Source: Phymorhynchus buccinoides (taxonomy: Eukaryota; Mollusca; Gastropoda; Neogastropoda; Raphitomidae). From it: a stretch of DNA of 64,000 bases. The position numbers and the translations under genes were made by a program. The stretch is from the NCBI GenBank assembly GCA_017654935.2, contig CM065680.1, positions 43,400,767 through 43,464,766 of the forward strand, in the 5' to 3' direction. The notes below the pieces were generated by a model. That model was not told the origin of the DNA. It ran no database searches and saw only the letters and a program-made list of their open reading frames with translations. Below are positions 1 to 62,522 of the stretch, in pieces; positions within the stretch are counted from its first letter, which is position 1; every line of letters starts with the position of its first letter.

Positions 1-245
1 TTAGATTATGACACGATGCTCATTTTGGTTTATACGGAAATTTAGATTATGACACGATGCTCATTTTGGTTTATACGGAAATTTTGATTATGACACGATG
101 CTCATTTTGGTTTTTACGGAAATTTTGATTATGACACGATGCTCATTTTGGTTTATGCGGAAATTTAGATTATGACATAATGCCCGTTTTGGTTTTTACG
201 GAAATTTGAATTATAGCATGATGCCATAATATACGGAAATTTGGA
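1..245. repeat. 41-bp tandem repeat, six units
   Basis: Unit begins GATTATGACACGATGCTCAT and ends in TACGGAAATTT. Successive starts are 41 bases apart, and the last two units are degenerate. It lies in the intron just upstream of exon 1 and probably continues to the left of the window. Confidence 0.9.
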
Positions 246-332
246 TTGTGATATAATGCTCACTTTTAATATCTCGGCGTTCATTGCTTTGTGGTGTGGT
301 GTTCAAGCACGTTGGTGTTTTCTTTCACGCAG

Positions 333-48818
<48,486 letters not shown>

Positions 48819-49317
48819 NNNNNNNNNNNNNNNNNNNNNNNNNNNNNNNNNNNNNNNNNNNNNNNNNNNNNNNNNNNNNNNNNNNNNNNNNNNNNNNNNN
48901 NNNNNNNNNNNNNNNNNNNNNNNNNNNNNNNNNNNNNNNNNNNNNNNNNNNNNNNNNNNNNNNNNNNNNNNNNNNNNNNNNNNNNNNNNNNNNNNNNNNN
49001 NNNNNNNNNNNNNNNNNNNNNNNNNNNNNNNNNNNNNNNNNNNNNNNNNNNNNNNNNNNNNNNNNNNNNNNNNNNNNNNNNNNNNNNNNNNNNNNNNNNN
49101 NNNNNNNNNNNNNNNNNNNNNNNNNNNNNNNNNNNNNNNNNNNNNNNNNNNNNNNNNNNNNNNNNNNNNNNNNNNNNNNNNNNNNNNNNNNNNNNNNNNN
49201 NNNNNNNNNNNNNNNNNNNNNNNNNNNNNNNNNNNNNNNNNNNNNNNNNNNNNNNNNNNNNNNNNNNNNNNNNNNNNNNNNNNNNNNNNNNNNNNNNNNN
49301 NNNNNNNNNNNNNNNNN
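48819..49317. other. Assembly gap (499 N)
   Basis: A run of N. The left side is exon 17 on the + strand; the right side is a minus-strand copy of the exon 14 upstream repeat. The gene order cannot be continuous across it. Confidence 1.
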
Positions 49318-49695
49318 TGGTTAAGGGGGGAAAATGACCAGGTTCAGCAACACTCCCACCGCTTTCAGGTACGTCATGAACACCGAGAACTTCATCTGGT
49401 TAAGGGGGGAAAATTACAAGGGTCAGCCACACTCCCACCGCTTTCAGGTACGTCATGAACACCGAGAACTTCATCTGGTTAAGGGGGGAAAATTACAAGG
49501 GTCAGCCACACTCCCACCGCTTTCAGGTACGTCATGAACACCGAGAACTTCATCTGGTTAAGGGGGGAAAATTACAAGGGTCAGCAACACTCCCACCGCT
49601 TTCAGGTACGTCATGAACACCGAGAACTTCAATTACAAGGGTCAGCAACACTCCCACCGCTTTCAGGTACGTCATGAACACCGAGAACTTCACCT
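49318..49695 (-). repeat. About five 77-bp copies of the exon 14 acceptor edge
   Basis: CACTCCCACCGCTTTCAGGT and ACGTCATGAACACCGAGAAC repeat with CTGGTTAAGGGGGGAAAATT between. The left arm has only two adjacent units. The gap lies where the real exon 14 would start. Confidence 0.9.
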
Positions 49696-50592
49696 GGCAG
49701 GGTTCATATAGATGTTTCATATAAAAATTCACAAACTTTAAAAGACCTTTCAAAGACCCTGTATCCCATTTTCAAAGACCTCTCACGACATGCAATGATA
49801 ACTATTACTTCGATCGCTCAAGTTGGACTGGTGTTACAAAAAAACACCCACCTGGATATAGTGAAGGGAAGTAACTCTTGACAAATCAAGGAAATTCTAT
49901 GTGGAAAATTAGTGAAATTAAATGGCTTCTTTATCAATTCTGGAAGCAAACAAAAACAAAAATGTATGGCGTCAACGACTTTTTAACGCATCAATGACTT
50001 TTTCACAAACCATTTCACAATTTTCACAGACCAAAGCCAATTTTCAAAGACTTTCATCAAAGACCTGAAAATGGCACTCCATTTCTCAAAGACCTTCAAA
50101 GACTGCAGACCCTGCCTGGTCTATAAGGGTAAAAAATAAAGAAAAACATGATGGCGGACAGGTACACCCAGCAACACTACTATGTCATGAGTACCAAGAA
50201 CTTCACTTATTTAGGGGAAAAGACAATGACCAAAGGTCAACAACACTCCCACCACTTTCAGATACGCCATGAACACCGAGAACTTCACCGGGTCAGAGGA
50301 GAAGACAAGAGAAGAAAAAGCACAGAGTCATTGCTTTGTTAACGTCCTGTCCTAACCCCTTCCCTGCCAGGCCTGTGTCTGCTACGGGCAATATGATGTC
50401 ATTGATGAATTCATAACTTTTGATGTCACAACTCTGGAATGTTGTTTTTTGTTGCTTTAGGGCAGTCAGGAAAGATATATCTCTAGACCATTTTTGTCAG
50501 GTTGGGTTAAACAGGCCTCTCTTCAATTTTATAATTTAAAAAACCAAAACAACAATAATCTCTCAATCTTTCTCCAGCAGTGAAGGGCTTAA

Positions 50593-50820
50593 TGGCAGGC
50601 ACCGTCACTGAGTGGTTAGAACTGCTGTCTTGTAATTTGAAGTACTGTGGTTCAGGGAATCCCTGTGTCCTTGGGAAAGACACTTTACTCCCATTTTGTA
50701 TCATTCCATCCATGGGCACCTGACTTCAGTTGGGGGAGGTTAAGGCGGTGGAAGGAGAGTTGGCTTCGCCTTTCAAAATTGAGCCCTAGACATGTGTGTG
50801 GTTAATTCATTGACCCCACA
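50593..50820 (+). mobile_element. tRNA-derived SINE (right arm)
   Basis: GGCAGGCACCGTCACTGAGT, GGTTAGAACTGC, TGGTTCAGGGAATCCC, TGTGTCCTTGGGAAAGACAC; counterpart of 26869-27096. Confidence 0.75.
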
Positions 50821-51239
50821 GCCACTAGGCAATGAGACCTTTTAATCTTAATGGGTCATTATTCTTTAAGTTATTTGAATTTTTATACCCTGCCTTCAGT
50901 CTGCCTGTGTTGCATCAAAAGCAGGAACCGTGAGTTTCCTAACACAACTGGAAAAAAGAGCTAAAACTAGAGGAATCTGGTGAATACCGTGCTTTACGGA
51001 CTATAAGCCGCACCCAATTACATTTTAAACTACATTCTGATTTTGTTATTAAGCTTCCTACTATGTTATTAGTCATATTATAAGGTGCAGGGGTTTCTGT
51101 CTCAGAATACAAAAACGTTGCCTTATAATACAGTAGTTTTTTCTAAGTGTTGCTTCAAAGATGCCCAATAAAGTTTAAATATGAACAACAATGGTGAGGC
51201 TTGGCACACACAAGTGCGCGCACGCACACACACACTCAC

Positions 51240-51441
51240 CCTTCCAGTCTCCATGCTCTCTGCCTGAATCAACCTGTCCTTTTCACTGGTTTGGTTCTCT
51301 TCCAGCTTCTCCTTCTCAGCCACTGACACGATTTTCTCCGTCCTTTCCTTGTGGCCATCTTTCCCTGCAGAAGCTATGGATATCTGGCTGCCCAGGTTCT
51401 CCAGCGAAGCGCGCAGTCGTTCGCTGATCTGTGAAATTTGC
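51240..51441 (-). CDS. ABCC1: ABCC exon 13, right arm
   Basis: 202 bp; splice sites GTGAAATTTGC/CTGCAC (acceptor) and ACTCAC/CCTTCCAG (donor) as seen on +. The protein is the same as in 26249-26450. Confidence 0.93.
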
Positions 51442-52399
51442 CTGCACATCATTCACAATATATCATTTTTGAACAGTAAATATGCACATAACCTAATGTC
51501 AGATTATATATTGCAGTACCATATTTTTCGGTTTACAAGGCGATACTTTTTCCCCAGACAGTCTTATAATGTAACTAATAATATAGTGAGAAACTATAAT
51601 AACAAAATTTGATTTTTCTGAGAGAGAAAATGGAGTTTTACGTCCTCTTGGTCTGAATCAGACACATATGGGACATTTGTAAATACAAATATGGTTGGAA
51701 CAATACTGGAGGCAATGCCCGGAGGCAGTACGAAACCAGTAAAGTCCCGATTTTTTTTATTAATACAGATAGGTGTAGCGGTGACCACGCCTCGGTTAAA
51801 CCTCATCGGCTATGGCACCGCCACAAGTAGTAAGTATAAGTCAGCTTACAAGCGATAAAGCATTTTTCTGTAAAATTTGAGGTGGGCCTTATAATCAGGA
51901 GCGCCTTATAGTCCGTAAAATACTTTTGAATAGAAAAAAAAGACATAGCAGAAGGGAGGTTTGGGTACAACTGACAACTCCTATTTCTTTTTCTTTTCAA
52001 CTAAAGTCAACTAACATTCTTTTGAGATTCTTTTCTTCATGAAGCATTATATTTATACATTAATCTGAAGAACACTGACAAAACTGCATTACAAATTTAA
52101 ACAACTAAATAAAGCTTTTTTCTTAAATGTTTTTTTTGCAAGATTCATTCTTTTATTTGTTCTTATTTCCTCTCTTTCTCCCTTTCCCTCCCCTGTCACC
52201 TCTCTCTCTAGAGAACAGACCATAAAGAAACCGCAGCTACTGTTATAAAACAGTGCTACTGTGATCAACTGTTTCTGCACACCTGCATAGCAAAATGTAA
52301 CATGCTTCCCCTCAATGCTAACACCACCTAATCTACGGAAACAAACAAGACAAACAATTTCTGCCTCCATGATAAAGCATTGGCATACCCACGGAGAAG

Positions 52400-52400
52400 G

Positions 52401-52453
<53 letters not shown>

Positions 52454-52628
52454 AGAGAGAGACAGAGAGAGAGACAGATGGATAGACAAACAGAGAGAGA
52501 GCGAAATAGAGATAAAGAGCATTCGGGAGAGAGAGAGAGAACAGAGAGAGAGAAAATCAGAGAGAGAGACGGAGAAAGAGAGACACATACAGAGGGTGAG
52601 AGAGAGAGGGAAAGTGCGTGACAGAGAG
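52400..52628. repeat. GA-rich tract, right arm
   Basis: Counterpart of 25075-25305 with different lengths and interruptions; it shows how fast these tracts differ between arms. Confidence 0.85.
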
Positions 52629-52685
52629 AAAATATGAGATTCAAAGGTTATTATCAGGACAGCGTAACTGCAAAGCATCAAGTAC

Positions 52686-52770
52686 CTGTGTATTAGGGCT
52701 GCACTAGTTCCACTGGTTTCAGAGCTGACTGACTCCAGTCTCGTGATGATCTCCTCGTGTTGGCTCAAAA
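52686..52770 (-). CDS. ABCC1: ABCC exon 12, right arm
   Basis: 85 bp, same as 24941-25025; acceptor and donor kept. Confidence 0.85.
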
Positions 52771-53511
52771 CTGTTACAACAAAATAATGAATAGAATAGA
52801 AAACAACATGGAAAGACATACAAATTTGAAGACAAAAATCAAGAAAACCAAGACATACACCATACATCTGTGACAGTGCATGGGAAAACCAGACATAATG
52901 GAATTTGGGCATAAATTGAGATTTTATTTTTTCATGGTGGAGCAAACATTCCTTGTAGATACACAGAAAACCAAATTGCGTTATCGTCTAGTTTTTATTT
53001 TATAATTATTTGAAGTCTGGCATTCGAAATAGATCATTTGCAGAAATTGAGCATAGAAGATACAATTTTGCCTCTTTATTTCTATTGACTTGATTTAGAA
53101 AACAATCAAATAAACAAAGAAATAATTCAAAATTGTCTTTCATGTTGTGGATACCAGTAGAACACATAAAAATATAAATAAATATGCCCTAAATAGAAAA
53201 TAGATATTTTGGGGTTTGTTGACTATTTTGGGCTTTTGCTAAAAACATTCTGAGCGACTTATGTAGGTTTTTCCCATGCACCATCACATATTGACACACA
53301 AAAATTGGAAGGGAAAAGGGACTAAGAGGGAGCAGCAAAACAAAAGTTCGCATTGTTAGTACATGCAGACTTTAGGACCTATTCCACTTTTGTTTACTTA
53401 ATCCATTAAAAAAAAAAAAAGATGCTAGATCACCAGCCACTCGGCAGCATTTTCGGTTGCAGTACTTCGCCTAGTGGCTGGTAACGAACCGTTATTTCAT
53501 AAGGGTAGGGT

Positions 53512-53513
<2 letters not shown>

Positions 53514-53603
<90 letters not shown>
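53514..53603. repeat. (GA)n tract, right arm
   Basis: Counterpart of 24128-24197. The foldback element next to it on the left is missing here (AATATATTAACCAGGTCCTT). Confidence 0.92.
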
Positions 53604-53607
<4 letters not shown>

Positions 53608-54519
53608 ATTAACCAGGTCCTTAGCAGCATTTTCGGCTCCAGTGACTTTGACCTTTGAGCAATGACCTTCGTGTTTTTTTTAACTTAGCTTAGATATCAT
53701 AAGTGCCTATGCGCATGCAAAATTTGAGAACTCTAGGTCCCTTCGTTCAAACAAACGTGCCAGGTGTTTGGCAGCATTTTCGGCTCCAGTGACCTTGACC
53801 TTGGACTAATGACCTTCATTTTCAAACTTGATCTTTTTGTTGGTGCAACAGTCACTGAAACGCACATGTATACACACCTCACCCTGCCTACTTGCTTCTT
53901 ACTTGAATGAGGATCTTAGAAAACCAGGTACCCGGCATTTTTGACCTCAGTGACCTTGATCTTTGACCAATGACCATTTTCGAACCAGGCATAGATATCT
54001 TAAGTACCTATCCACATGCAAAATTTGAGCATCCTAGATCCCTCTGTTCAAATGTTATTGTCCTGAGCACATTTTCAGCTCCAGTGACCTTGACCTTCAT
54101 TTTCAAACTTGGCCTAGATATCCTTATTACCTATCCCCATACAAAATTTGAGCCTCCTAGGTCCCTCCGTTCAAATGTTATTGTGTTCACATAGTCAGAC
54201 AGATAGCCAAGAACAAACAGAAATCTCTGAAAACATTACCAGCTTCGCTCTCTTCGTTTGCGGCTGGTAATGATGGACAGAGACAGTTTGAGTCTGATAA
54301 GCCTTGTGAAATGATTACATTGCCTTTGAAAACAATATGGCATCACCATGCTGTTTTCAAGATTCCAGGATAGAACATCCAAGTTCAAAACGCCCCAAAT
54401 CGCTTGTGGTCGATTGTTTTTGTGGATAAATTAAAGTCTCTGGTAAAAAATATTTTTTTAAATCTGAAATCAGTGTAAAACTGAAAGAGTTACACCCACG
54501 GCATGTGCAAGCCACTCAC

Positions 54520-54721
54520 ACTCCAGGTCTCCCTCGTCAATGCAGTTGCCGGTCTGGTCCAAGTCCCCGGTGAGGTAGGTCCTGAGGAACTCGGCGAAGG
54601 CCCCGTTGTGGTCCATGAGCTGGGAGAAGGAGCCCACCTCGGACACGTGGCCGTCCTTCAGCACCACGATCTTGTCCACCGATGGCAGGTGGCTGATGCC
54701 GTGGGTCACCAGGATTCGGGT
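54520..54721 (-). CDS. ABCC1: ABCC exon 11, right arm
   Basis: 202 bp, encoding the same H-loop segment (VTHGISHLP) as 22863-23064, with the same donor and acceptor. Confidence 0.95.
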
Positions 54722-54769
54722 CTGAAGGGAAAGTACTGGCAGAGTTGCTACTTTAGACACACACACACA

Positions 54770-55015
54770 CCCTTCGTGTTTACCGCCCTCCTTCAGCACC
54801 ACGATCTTGTCCACCGAGGGCAGGTGGCTGATGCCGGGGGTCACCAGGATTCGGGTCTGAAGGGAAAGTACTGGCTACATAGTTGTACTTTAGACAGACA
54901 CATACACCCTTCGTGCTTACCGCCCTCCTTCAGCACCACGGTCTTGTCCACCGAGGGCAGGTGGCTGATGCTGTGGGTCACCAGGATTCGGTTCTGAAGG
55001 GAAAGTACTGGCAAA
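54770..55015 (-). repeat. Copies of the exon 11 acceptor edge, right arm
   Basis: False copies of the exon 11 start, each with CTTGTCCACCGAGGGCAGGT and the acceptor reverse complement GGATTCGGGTCTGAAGGG. One more unit than on the left; the 555-bp TIR element is absent. Confidence 0.88.
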
Positions 55016-55079
55016 GTTGTACTTTAGACAGACGCATACACCCTTCGTGCTTACCGCCTTCAATCTCTAAGTCTCCTTC

Positions 55080-55440
55080 TTTCAGTTTTATGGAAATGTT
55101 GTTGTTGTTGTCGTCGTTCCATGGCTTAAAAACTCCAGGGATCATCCCAACAGCCGAAGCAATTGAACACCATAGTACAAATGCACCAGTAGGGATGAGA
55201 ACATTACAAGTGTGACTGTCTTTGATTACCCCGCCACATGGGCAGCCACACTCCGACTTCGGAGGATCTTGGACTGATGATGTTATGCTAGGAGCTTGCT
55301 ATGGATAAAGACAATCCACACATAACTATGCAGAACATAACATTTTGATGTAGCCTTGGTGTTCTAGCTTATGTCAATTGGTCCGACACAACCTTATGCC
55401 AAGGCGGATATGGAAATAATCTTAGGCTGATCCTAACCCT
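55080..55440 (-). mobile_element. (AAC)n-tailed SINE-like copy, right arm
   Basis: GTTGTTGTTGTCGTCGTTCC then ATGGCTTAAAAACTCCAGGG; counterpart of 21600-21925. Confidence 0.65.
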
Positions 55441-56119
55441 TTCTCAAGAATGGCAGAATGTTGTTTCTCAGTGAAAATTTGAAGGGTGGGGGGGCTGCAT
55501 AAAAATGTTATAAGGTGCAACCCCCCTAATTTTACACCAAAATTCGGAGTTTGTAATAATAATAATTTCTTAATACGTTTTTGATAATATTAATATTACA
55601 AGGCGTAGGGTTTTCAGTCAGGGGAATTTTTTTTACCACTTTATACTGTAAAAATATGGCAGTTTGAATTACACTTAAGTAAACGGATAGTATTCCTTCG
55701 CAACAAGCAAGCAATCATACAGGATTCTAGTTCGGGGAGAAATTTGGTCGACAGATTATCAACAACAAATTGATTGTTACAGTGTAATGGCCCTGGTTTA
55801 TTATACAGGTTTCTAGTATGAAATAAAACATTAATGGATAAACTTTTACAAAGACAAGTCACATCATCACCATGCAGGATTCTCATCTGAAGTAAAACAT
55901 AGTTGAGGAATTGCGTTGTTAAAAAAAGACATCAACTGACAAAATTATAATGATCCCATTCTATCATCTATGCAATGTTCTTGCTTGAAGTAGCGAGTAT
56001 GTAACTAAACTGTCACACAATGTTGTAGCTTTTCATTTTGATACAGCATTGCACAGCTCTTAGTCCAGCAGCGGTCTTTCATTTTTAATTCACTTACTAA
56101 CAAAAACAGTCCACATACT

Positions 56120-56702
56120 ACCGTATTTTTCGGATCATTAGGCGCTGCTGTGTATAAGGCGAATAGGGCAATTTTCAAGAAAAATCTGAAAAAATTTAAG
56201 TAAAAGGCGCCCTCGTTTATAAGGTGATACACACCTCGCAAAAGAAAGTCGAAGTTTGAAGCCCGTGCACGTCCTGTAAACGCATACTGACCGCCATTAT
56301 TGTTGTCATAAACGAGAGTTGGCTCCCTTCTCAAATAATCGAAACTTCCGTTTTTGCGACTTCTGGTTGTTGTGTTAAGACTTTTCTTCGCGAAAACTGG
56401 TAGAATTATGGCATTGTAAGCTCTACAACGATGCTTTATACATCCAATGAAGAGTTGTGTCATCTGTTGGACGGTATCTCGGACGATAATAGGGATTTTG
56501 AAGCATTTTAACGTGAGTATTCGTCGTATCGGCGACTCGTTACCACTTTCGATGTTGTGACTCACAGTAGACTGTACTGAGTACGGCAATCGTTGCCTCT
56601 CTTCTGATGATTTTGTTCACTAATAGGGCGCCCTCGTTTATTAGGCGCATACGTCGGAATTGGAGAAAAAAATATATCGCCTTATAGTCCGAAAATTACG
56701 GT
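56120..56702 (-). mobile_element. TA-flanked 583-bp MITE, right arm only
   Basis: TACCGTATTTTTCGGATCAT ... GTCCGAAAATTACGGTA, homologous along its whole length to 1663-2246. The left arm at about 20366 reads CCTTGTAGTAAGTATGTGG with no element. Confidence 0.85.
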
Positions 56703-57123
56703 ACAAGGAAATATTTGCAACCTCAGTTTCATAAAATATTTGCAACCTCAAACAGTTTCACAAAATATTTGCAACCTCAGTTTCACAAAATATTTGCAAC
56801 CTCAAACAGTTTCACAAAGTCTAAAAGCTTTCATCCAACTATCTATACCCTGATAGAGGTGGGGTTCAACTACCGAAATATTTATTTTCACTAAAAAAAG
56901 TTGGTATTTGTTTTTATGTCAATATTATCCCCCGAGGTCAGAGTGTGGCTGCCCATGTGGCAGGGTAATAAAAAAAACGGTCACACACACAATGTTCTCA
57001 TCCCTATCTGATTAATTTGTACCATAGTGTTCAAGTCTTTTGGCTGTTGGGATGATCCCTGGAGTCTTTTAGCCAGGGTGCATCAACAACAATATGTGCG
57101 TCAACAACAATATGTCAATATTA

Positions 57124-57372
<249 letters not shown>

Positions 57373-58006
57373 TCAACGTAACATGACCAACAAGTTGAAC
57401 ACAACAACAACAAAAAAAGCCTTTGATTAAAAACCCCACTAAATTATGAATTACACCAGATAGATACTAATTATTCTATCTGGCAACATGATCTAGAATT
57501 ATTAACCCCCGTTTCAAAGCAAACATCAGCGTTCCAGAATATTCACAGTGAAAGTCATGACAGGCAGGCAAAAGGTTAATTAAGCCATGAATAATAATAA
57601 TAATAATAATAATAATAGTGAATCATTTATATAGCGCACTCCTAAACCAAATGTGGAGCTCTATGAGCTTAACAACAAAAATTAAAAGCAAGAAATTCAA
57701 CAAAAACAGAACAAGTAATCGCTCACACACATGCAAATAGGCATGCACATACACACACACATACACGCACGTATGTACACACACACGCGCGCGCGCGCAC
57801 ACACACACACGCACGCACACACCCACACCATTACCATCACCACCACTCACCCCACCCAAGAATACAATACATAATACAATCAGTGGAATAATACATGTGG
57901 TTAAAGACTCACATTATATACATAAACAGAACCATCAGCTAGATGATGGAGGCTGTTCTCTGAAAGAAGAACACAACCAGATTTAACACACTATCTCTCT
58001 CTCTCA

Positions 58007-58306
<300 letters not shown>

Positions 58307-58689
58307 CTATTGGCCACTGCAGCTAGGGTTATTAACGCCCTTGACGGCAAGAGTTAAGCCCTTGTTGGTCAGTATCCAAATGGGCATTCACTCTTGCAAA
58401 AGGCAGCCATTCAGTGGCCTCAACTAGGGTTATTGTTATGAACAAATTATACCACAAAACACTACCAGCACAATCTTTTACTTTTATTTTATTCTTTTCA
58501 CAGCACAGAGCTACCTTCAAAAAGTATACACAGTTAGTGGTGTTTGTGGTTTCTTTGATCAAATATTATCTCCACTTGGGTTATTGGTGAGTTATTCCCT
58601 CAAGTCAGTACTCAAGCGTCTTCCCCCACCCACCAAGAGCATTCACTCTTGCAAAAGGAGGTCATTGCAGTGGCCAATAATGCATGCAT

Positions 58690-59085
58690 GGGGTTTATGA
58701 ACTCATACGATCCTGCACACAGGATCCACACTTGCTGGGGCACGTACGCTACAGAACTCCGAGACAAAAGACGACAAATGTTGGGGCCTCCCACTAATAA
58801 AAACGCCACAAATACCTTTAATGACAAGAGTAAGATTTGGGGTTCTCTTGCTATAATGCATGTATGGGGTTTATGAACTCATACGATCCTGCACATAGGA
58901 TCCACACTTGTTGGGGCACGTACGCTACAGAACCCTCAGACAAAGGAGACAAATGTTGGGGCCTCCCACTAATAAAAACGCCACAAATACCTTTTACGAT
59001 GAGAGTAAGACTTTTGGTTCTCTTGCTATAATGCATGTATGGGGTTTATGAACTCATACGATCCTGCACACAACAAATTCTTGGG
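58690..59085 (-). repeat. Exon 9 acceptor-edge copies with the DIRS empty site
   Basis: Two units containing GGATCCACACTTG(C/T)TGGGGCACGTACGCTACAGAAC and AATGTTGGGGCCTCCCACTA. Between them TTTAATGACAAGAGTAAGAT marks the spot occupied by the DIRS element on the left. Confidence 0.9.
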
Positions 59086-59270
59086 CAGAACAGTGCAGCT
59101 AAGATAAGGTCTATGAGACGCCAAAACTCTTCATCAAACAAACCAATCATCATTCTTGACCTTCAACTCTTCTAGCGCCATGCATTTTTTTGACGTTCTT
59201 GGTTGTTCGTTGCATCTGAACCGACAAGGGGGAAGTAACTTTTTTTTTCACCGAGTGCGCATGAACTACT

Positions 59271-59515
59271 TTAACCCTTTCACCGCCAGCCATATTTCAG
59301 CCAACAATTCCATCAACTTTACCTGGGTAGCGAACAAAATCCATCTGCAGTATTGGGGATTCTTCTGTGACATATACAAAATAAGGTCTACCCTTACTTC
59401 CCCAAACTAAGACAATAGGGTCTTTAGATAATAGACCCCAATTTGATGCCTTTTAGTGACGTAGGTGTTAAATCACTGTGGTGCTAAAATGCGACTTTGG
59501 TGGTGAAAGGGTTAA
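59271..59515. mobile_element. piggyBac-like MITE, right arm
   Basis: Counterpart of 11337-11581, with TTAA at both ends. Confidence 0.8.
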
Positions 59516-60122
59516 CGACAGAAACAGTGACAAAATCTCTAAAAGCAGACAAACACATAGCAGGGTGCTTGACAGTGAATGGCTTTGCATCTGTTAGGAG
59601 TGTAGCGTATGGTATGTATATATTGAATATATTCACCCATGGTGCTAGAAGAATTAAAAACGGTAACATACCTTACACATACAAAAGTTTTTATATGTAA
59701 ATAAAAAATAATTGTAATAAGCAAACATCAGATTGCCGTAAGGTCCTGCTACACACATACAAAGCGGTTCTGAATGTGATGTGATTTTGACAGATGTGAG
59801 TCATGATTCACATGAAATTCATGCATTGGGTCTACTTGAGCAGAGTGAGCGAAAATGGCAGAATTATTTTTAGATGGAAATATTTCACGCGAATCATGAC
59901 TCACGTGACCCAATCGCATCACATCCCCATACGATTGTACGCTTGTGTGGAGCCCTTATTTACCTTGACGTTGACAGATCCCGACTTTCTGTCCATCTCG
60001 CCCAGTAAGGCTGCCAGCAGAATTATTTTTAGATGGAAATATTTCGCGTGAATCATGACTCACGTGACCCAATCGCATCACATCCCCATACGATTGTACG
60101 CATGTGTGGAGCCCTTATTTAC

Positions 60123-60249
60123 CTTGATGTTGACAGATCCCGACTTTCTGTCCATCTCGCCCAGTAAGGCTGCCAGCAGGGAGGATTTCCCTGAGCCCAC
60201 CACCCCAACCACTGCCACCAACGACCCCTCGTCTATTTCCAGGTTCAGG
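60123..60249 (-). CDS. ABCC1: ABCC exon 8, right arm
   Basis: 127 bp; Walker A exon, same protein as 10603-10729. Flanked by the same edge duplications: 3' copy at about 59875-60030, 5' copies at 60330-60545. Confidence 0.95.
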
Positions 60250-60329
60250 CTGCACACAGTCAATGTCATATTCATCATCACTATGGCCGTCGTCATTATC
60301 ATCATCACCACCACCACCATTATCATGCA

Positions 60330-60545
60330 TTTCCCTGAGCCCACCACCCCAACGACCCCTCGTCTACTTCCAGGTTCAGGCTGCACACAGTCAATGTCAT
60401 CTTCATCACTATGGCCATCGTCATAATCGTCATCACCACCACCACCATTATCATGCATTTCCCTGAGCCCACCACCCCAACCACCGCCACCAACGACCCC
60501 TCGTCTATTTCCAGGTTCAGGCTGCACACAGTCAATGTCATCTTC
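60330..60545 (-). repeat. Exon 8 acceptor-edge copies, right arm
   Basis: CCTCGTCTA(C/T)TTCCAGGTTCAGGCTGCACACAGTC repeated twice beyond the real exon edge, separated by the ATCATCACCACCACCACC stretch. Confidence 0.88.
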
Positions 60546-60576
60546 ATCACTATGGCCATCATCATAATCATCACCA

Positions 60577-60795
60577 CAGACCTGGTTACCCCCTACACAA
60601 GTCTTGAGTAGTCTGGATAGCTAAAATTAGTTTTGGTGTGAAATGCGTAGTCCTATTAATTAAAACCATCAAACACTGCTCACTGAAAATGAGTAGCCAT
60701 CAAGAATTAAAGAGCATTATTTATCAATTTTGAAGAGTAGCAGAGGTCCAAATTGAGTAGAATACTACTCAAAAATAGTAGACTAAACAGGTCTG
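60577..60795 (-). mobile_element. CAGACCTG-TIR MITE, right arm
   Basis: CAGACCTGGTTACCCCCTAC ... GTAGACTAAACAGGTCTG; counterpart of 10046-10267. Confidence 0.75.
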
Positions 60796-61423
60796 TCACC
60801 ACCACCATCATTATCATGCATATTGCAGAAAATACCCGACCCTTGTAGTTGTACTTAAGTGTTCAAATACAGCAAACTCAAAAACAGGTACCACAAAAAT
60901 TAGGATAATTCACAATATTTTTTTGGGGCCCCAAATTAATCCTTCTTATGACAACACTTTAAAACAAAATTAAATCTCAAAATAAAATGTCAGTCCTTCC
61001 AATTTTGACCTACAAGATTTCCACTGTGTGTAAATCATCCTCATCATTATGAGCATTTTATCATTTCTTATTAATCATCTATACTTACCGCATTTCTGTT
61101 CTTGGCCCTTTTATCCTCACACTGGTCCCTATATTTGAAGTCTTCAATATTAACTTCCATTAAAAAATGACTACCTATGCAATAGTCTGTATGTAAATTC
61201 TTGACATTTTAGAAGCAAGTTGATTAAATGTTTTTACACAATTTTGCACAATACTCAAAACAGGCAAGAACATTTACGGGGGGGACCCACATTGTTGTCA
61301 AGGAAATATGCGAATAAAAAAGTTCAGCATTACCTTCAAAACATCTACAAATATTTACTCATGTGGGAAGACAAAGAAACAGGAGAGGAAACACAGGGAA
61401 TGCAAATGTATTCAAAGTCTTAC

Positions 61424-61490
61424 TTGGTGATGGTGTCAGGCGTCTCTCTGTCCCATGTAAACGTCCCATTGGTAATCCTTACTGCAGGCT
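61424..61490 (-). CDS. ABCC1: ABCC exon 7, right arm
   Basis: 67 bp; same as 9328-9394. Confidence 0.92.
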
Positions 61491-62437
61491 CTGAAAAAAG
61501 CACAGTAGTCAAATTAAGAAAAGACTCCATCTGCGTTCAATTCATTTTTCCACACTGCAAAAAGCACAATACAATCGTAGTAAAGTCAGATTTCTGACAG
61601 TTTCTTTTTTACGTTCATTTGTTTCTATCGACGGTTTATTAAAAACTTATTTATGATTGTAAGCGCTTAGGGCTTATTTAAGATTAAGCGCTAGAAATGC
61701 CCATTATTATTATTATTATTTCCAGCAACTTTCAGTAAGTTTCCTTCTTGTATGTTTTTTGCAAAATGTGCGATATAATCACACTGTGAATACATTCCAA
61801 CAACCTCTGTTTACTTGATTGTCACTACGTTCTGCAATTTGCAAAATATAATCACATTGAGAACCACTTTCAGCAAACTTCAGTGCCTTTTTCTTTCCTG
61901 TGTGTGCGGCAAAATACTTGGCGTAATCATGCCGACCAGATTCTAGCAAGCTTCAGTTATTGTAATTTGCGATACTTGAAATCAAAGCTGTAAACATCTT
62001 AAAGAATGATCCGTCTTTTTTACTGATTTTCAAACTGTGATGCTATTTAAAACAACCGGAATTCAAATCAAGACCATTACCACTCATAAAATGAGACACA
62101 AAAGATACACTCTAACGAACATGTGCAATAAAGTGAAACATAAGTGTACATATTTTGGTCCAGTAACACTCCCAAAAGCAAAACATAGACACACAAACAC
62201 ATTTATAACCATAATATGCGCACACCCTGAGACATGAAACTCGCACACCTTTAGAGAAACATAAATGCACATTCACAAATAACAAACAGACACACTCAAT
62301 TTTACTTACTTGCACCCAACACACACACACACACTTCTTGTCTAATATAACTTTCAGTGAATTTGTTTTAGATTCAAGCACAACAATAACAACACACACA
62401 CACAATCTCAAGCACACTGGAAGGTTCCAACACTGAC
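61491..62437 (-). other. Intron 6, right arm
   Basis: Counterpart of 8362-9327; (ATT)n and CA-rich stretches, no gene. Confidence 0.7.
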
Positions 62438-62522
62438 TTTCTGAGGAATTGTGCTGCACAGCATCAGAATCCAGCTCATCATTGTCCAGGAACCGCTGCA
62501 GGCGTTTCAAGGATACATGAGC
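62438..62522 (-). CDS. ABCC1: ABCC exon 6, right arm
   Basis: 85 bp; protein VSLKRLQRFLDNDELDSDAV as in 8277-8361. Its acceptor is the first of a long minisatellite. Confidence 0.94.
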
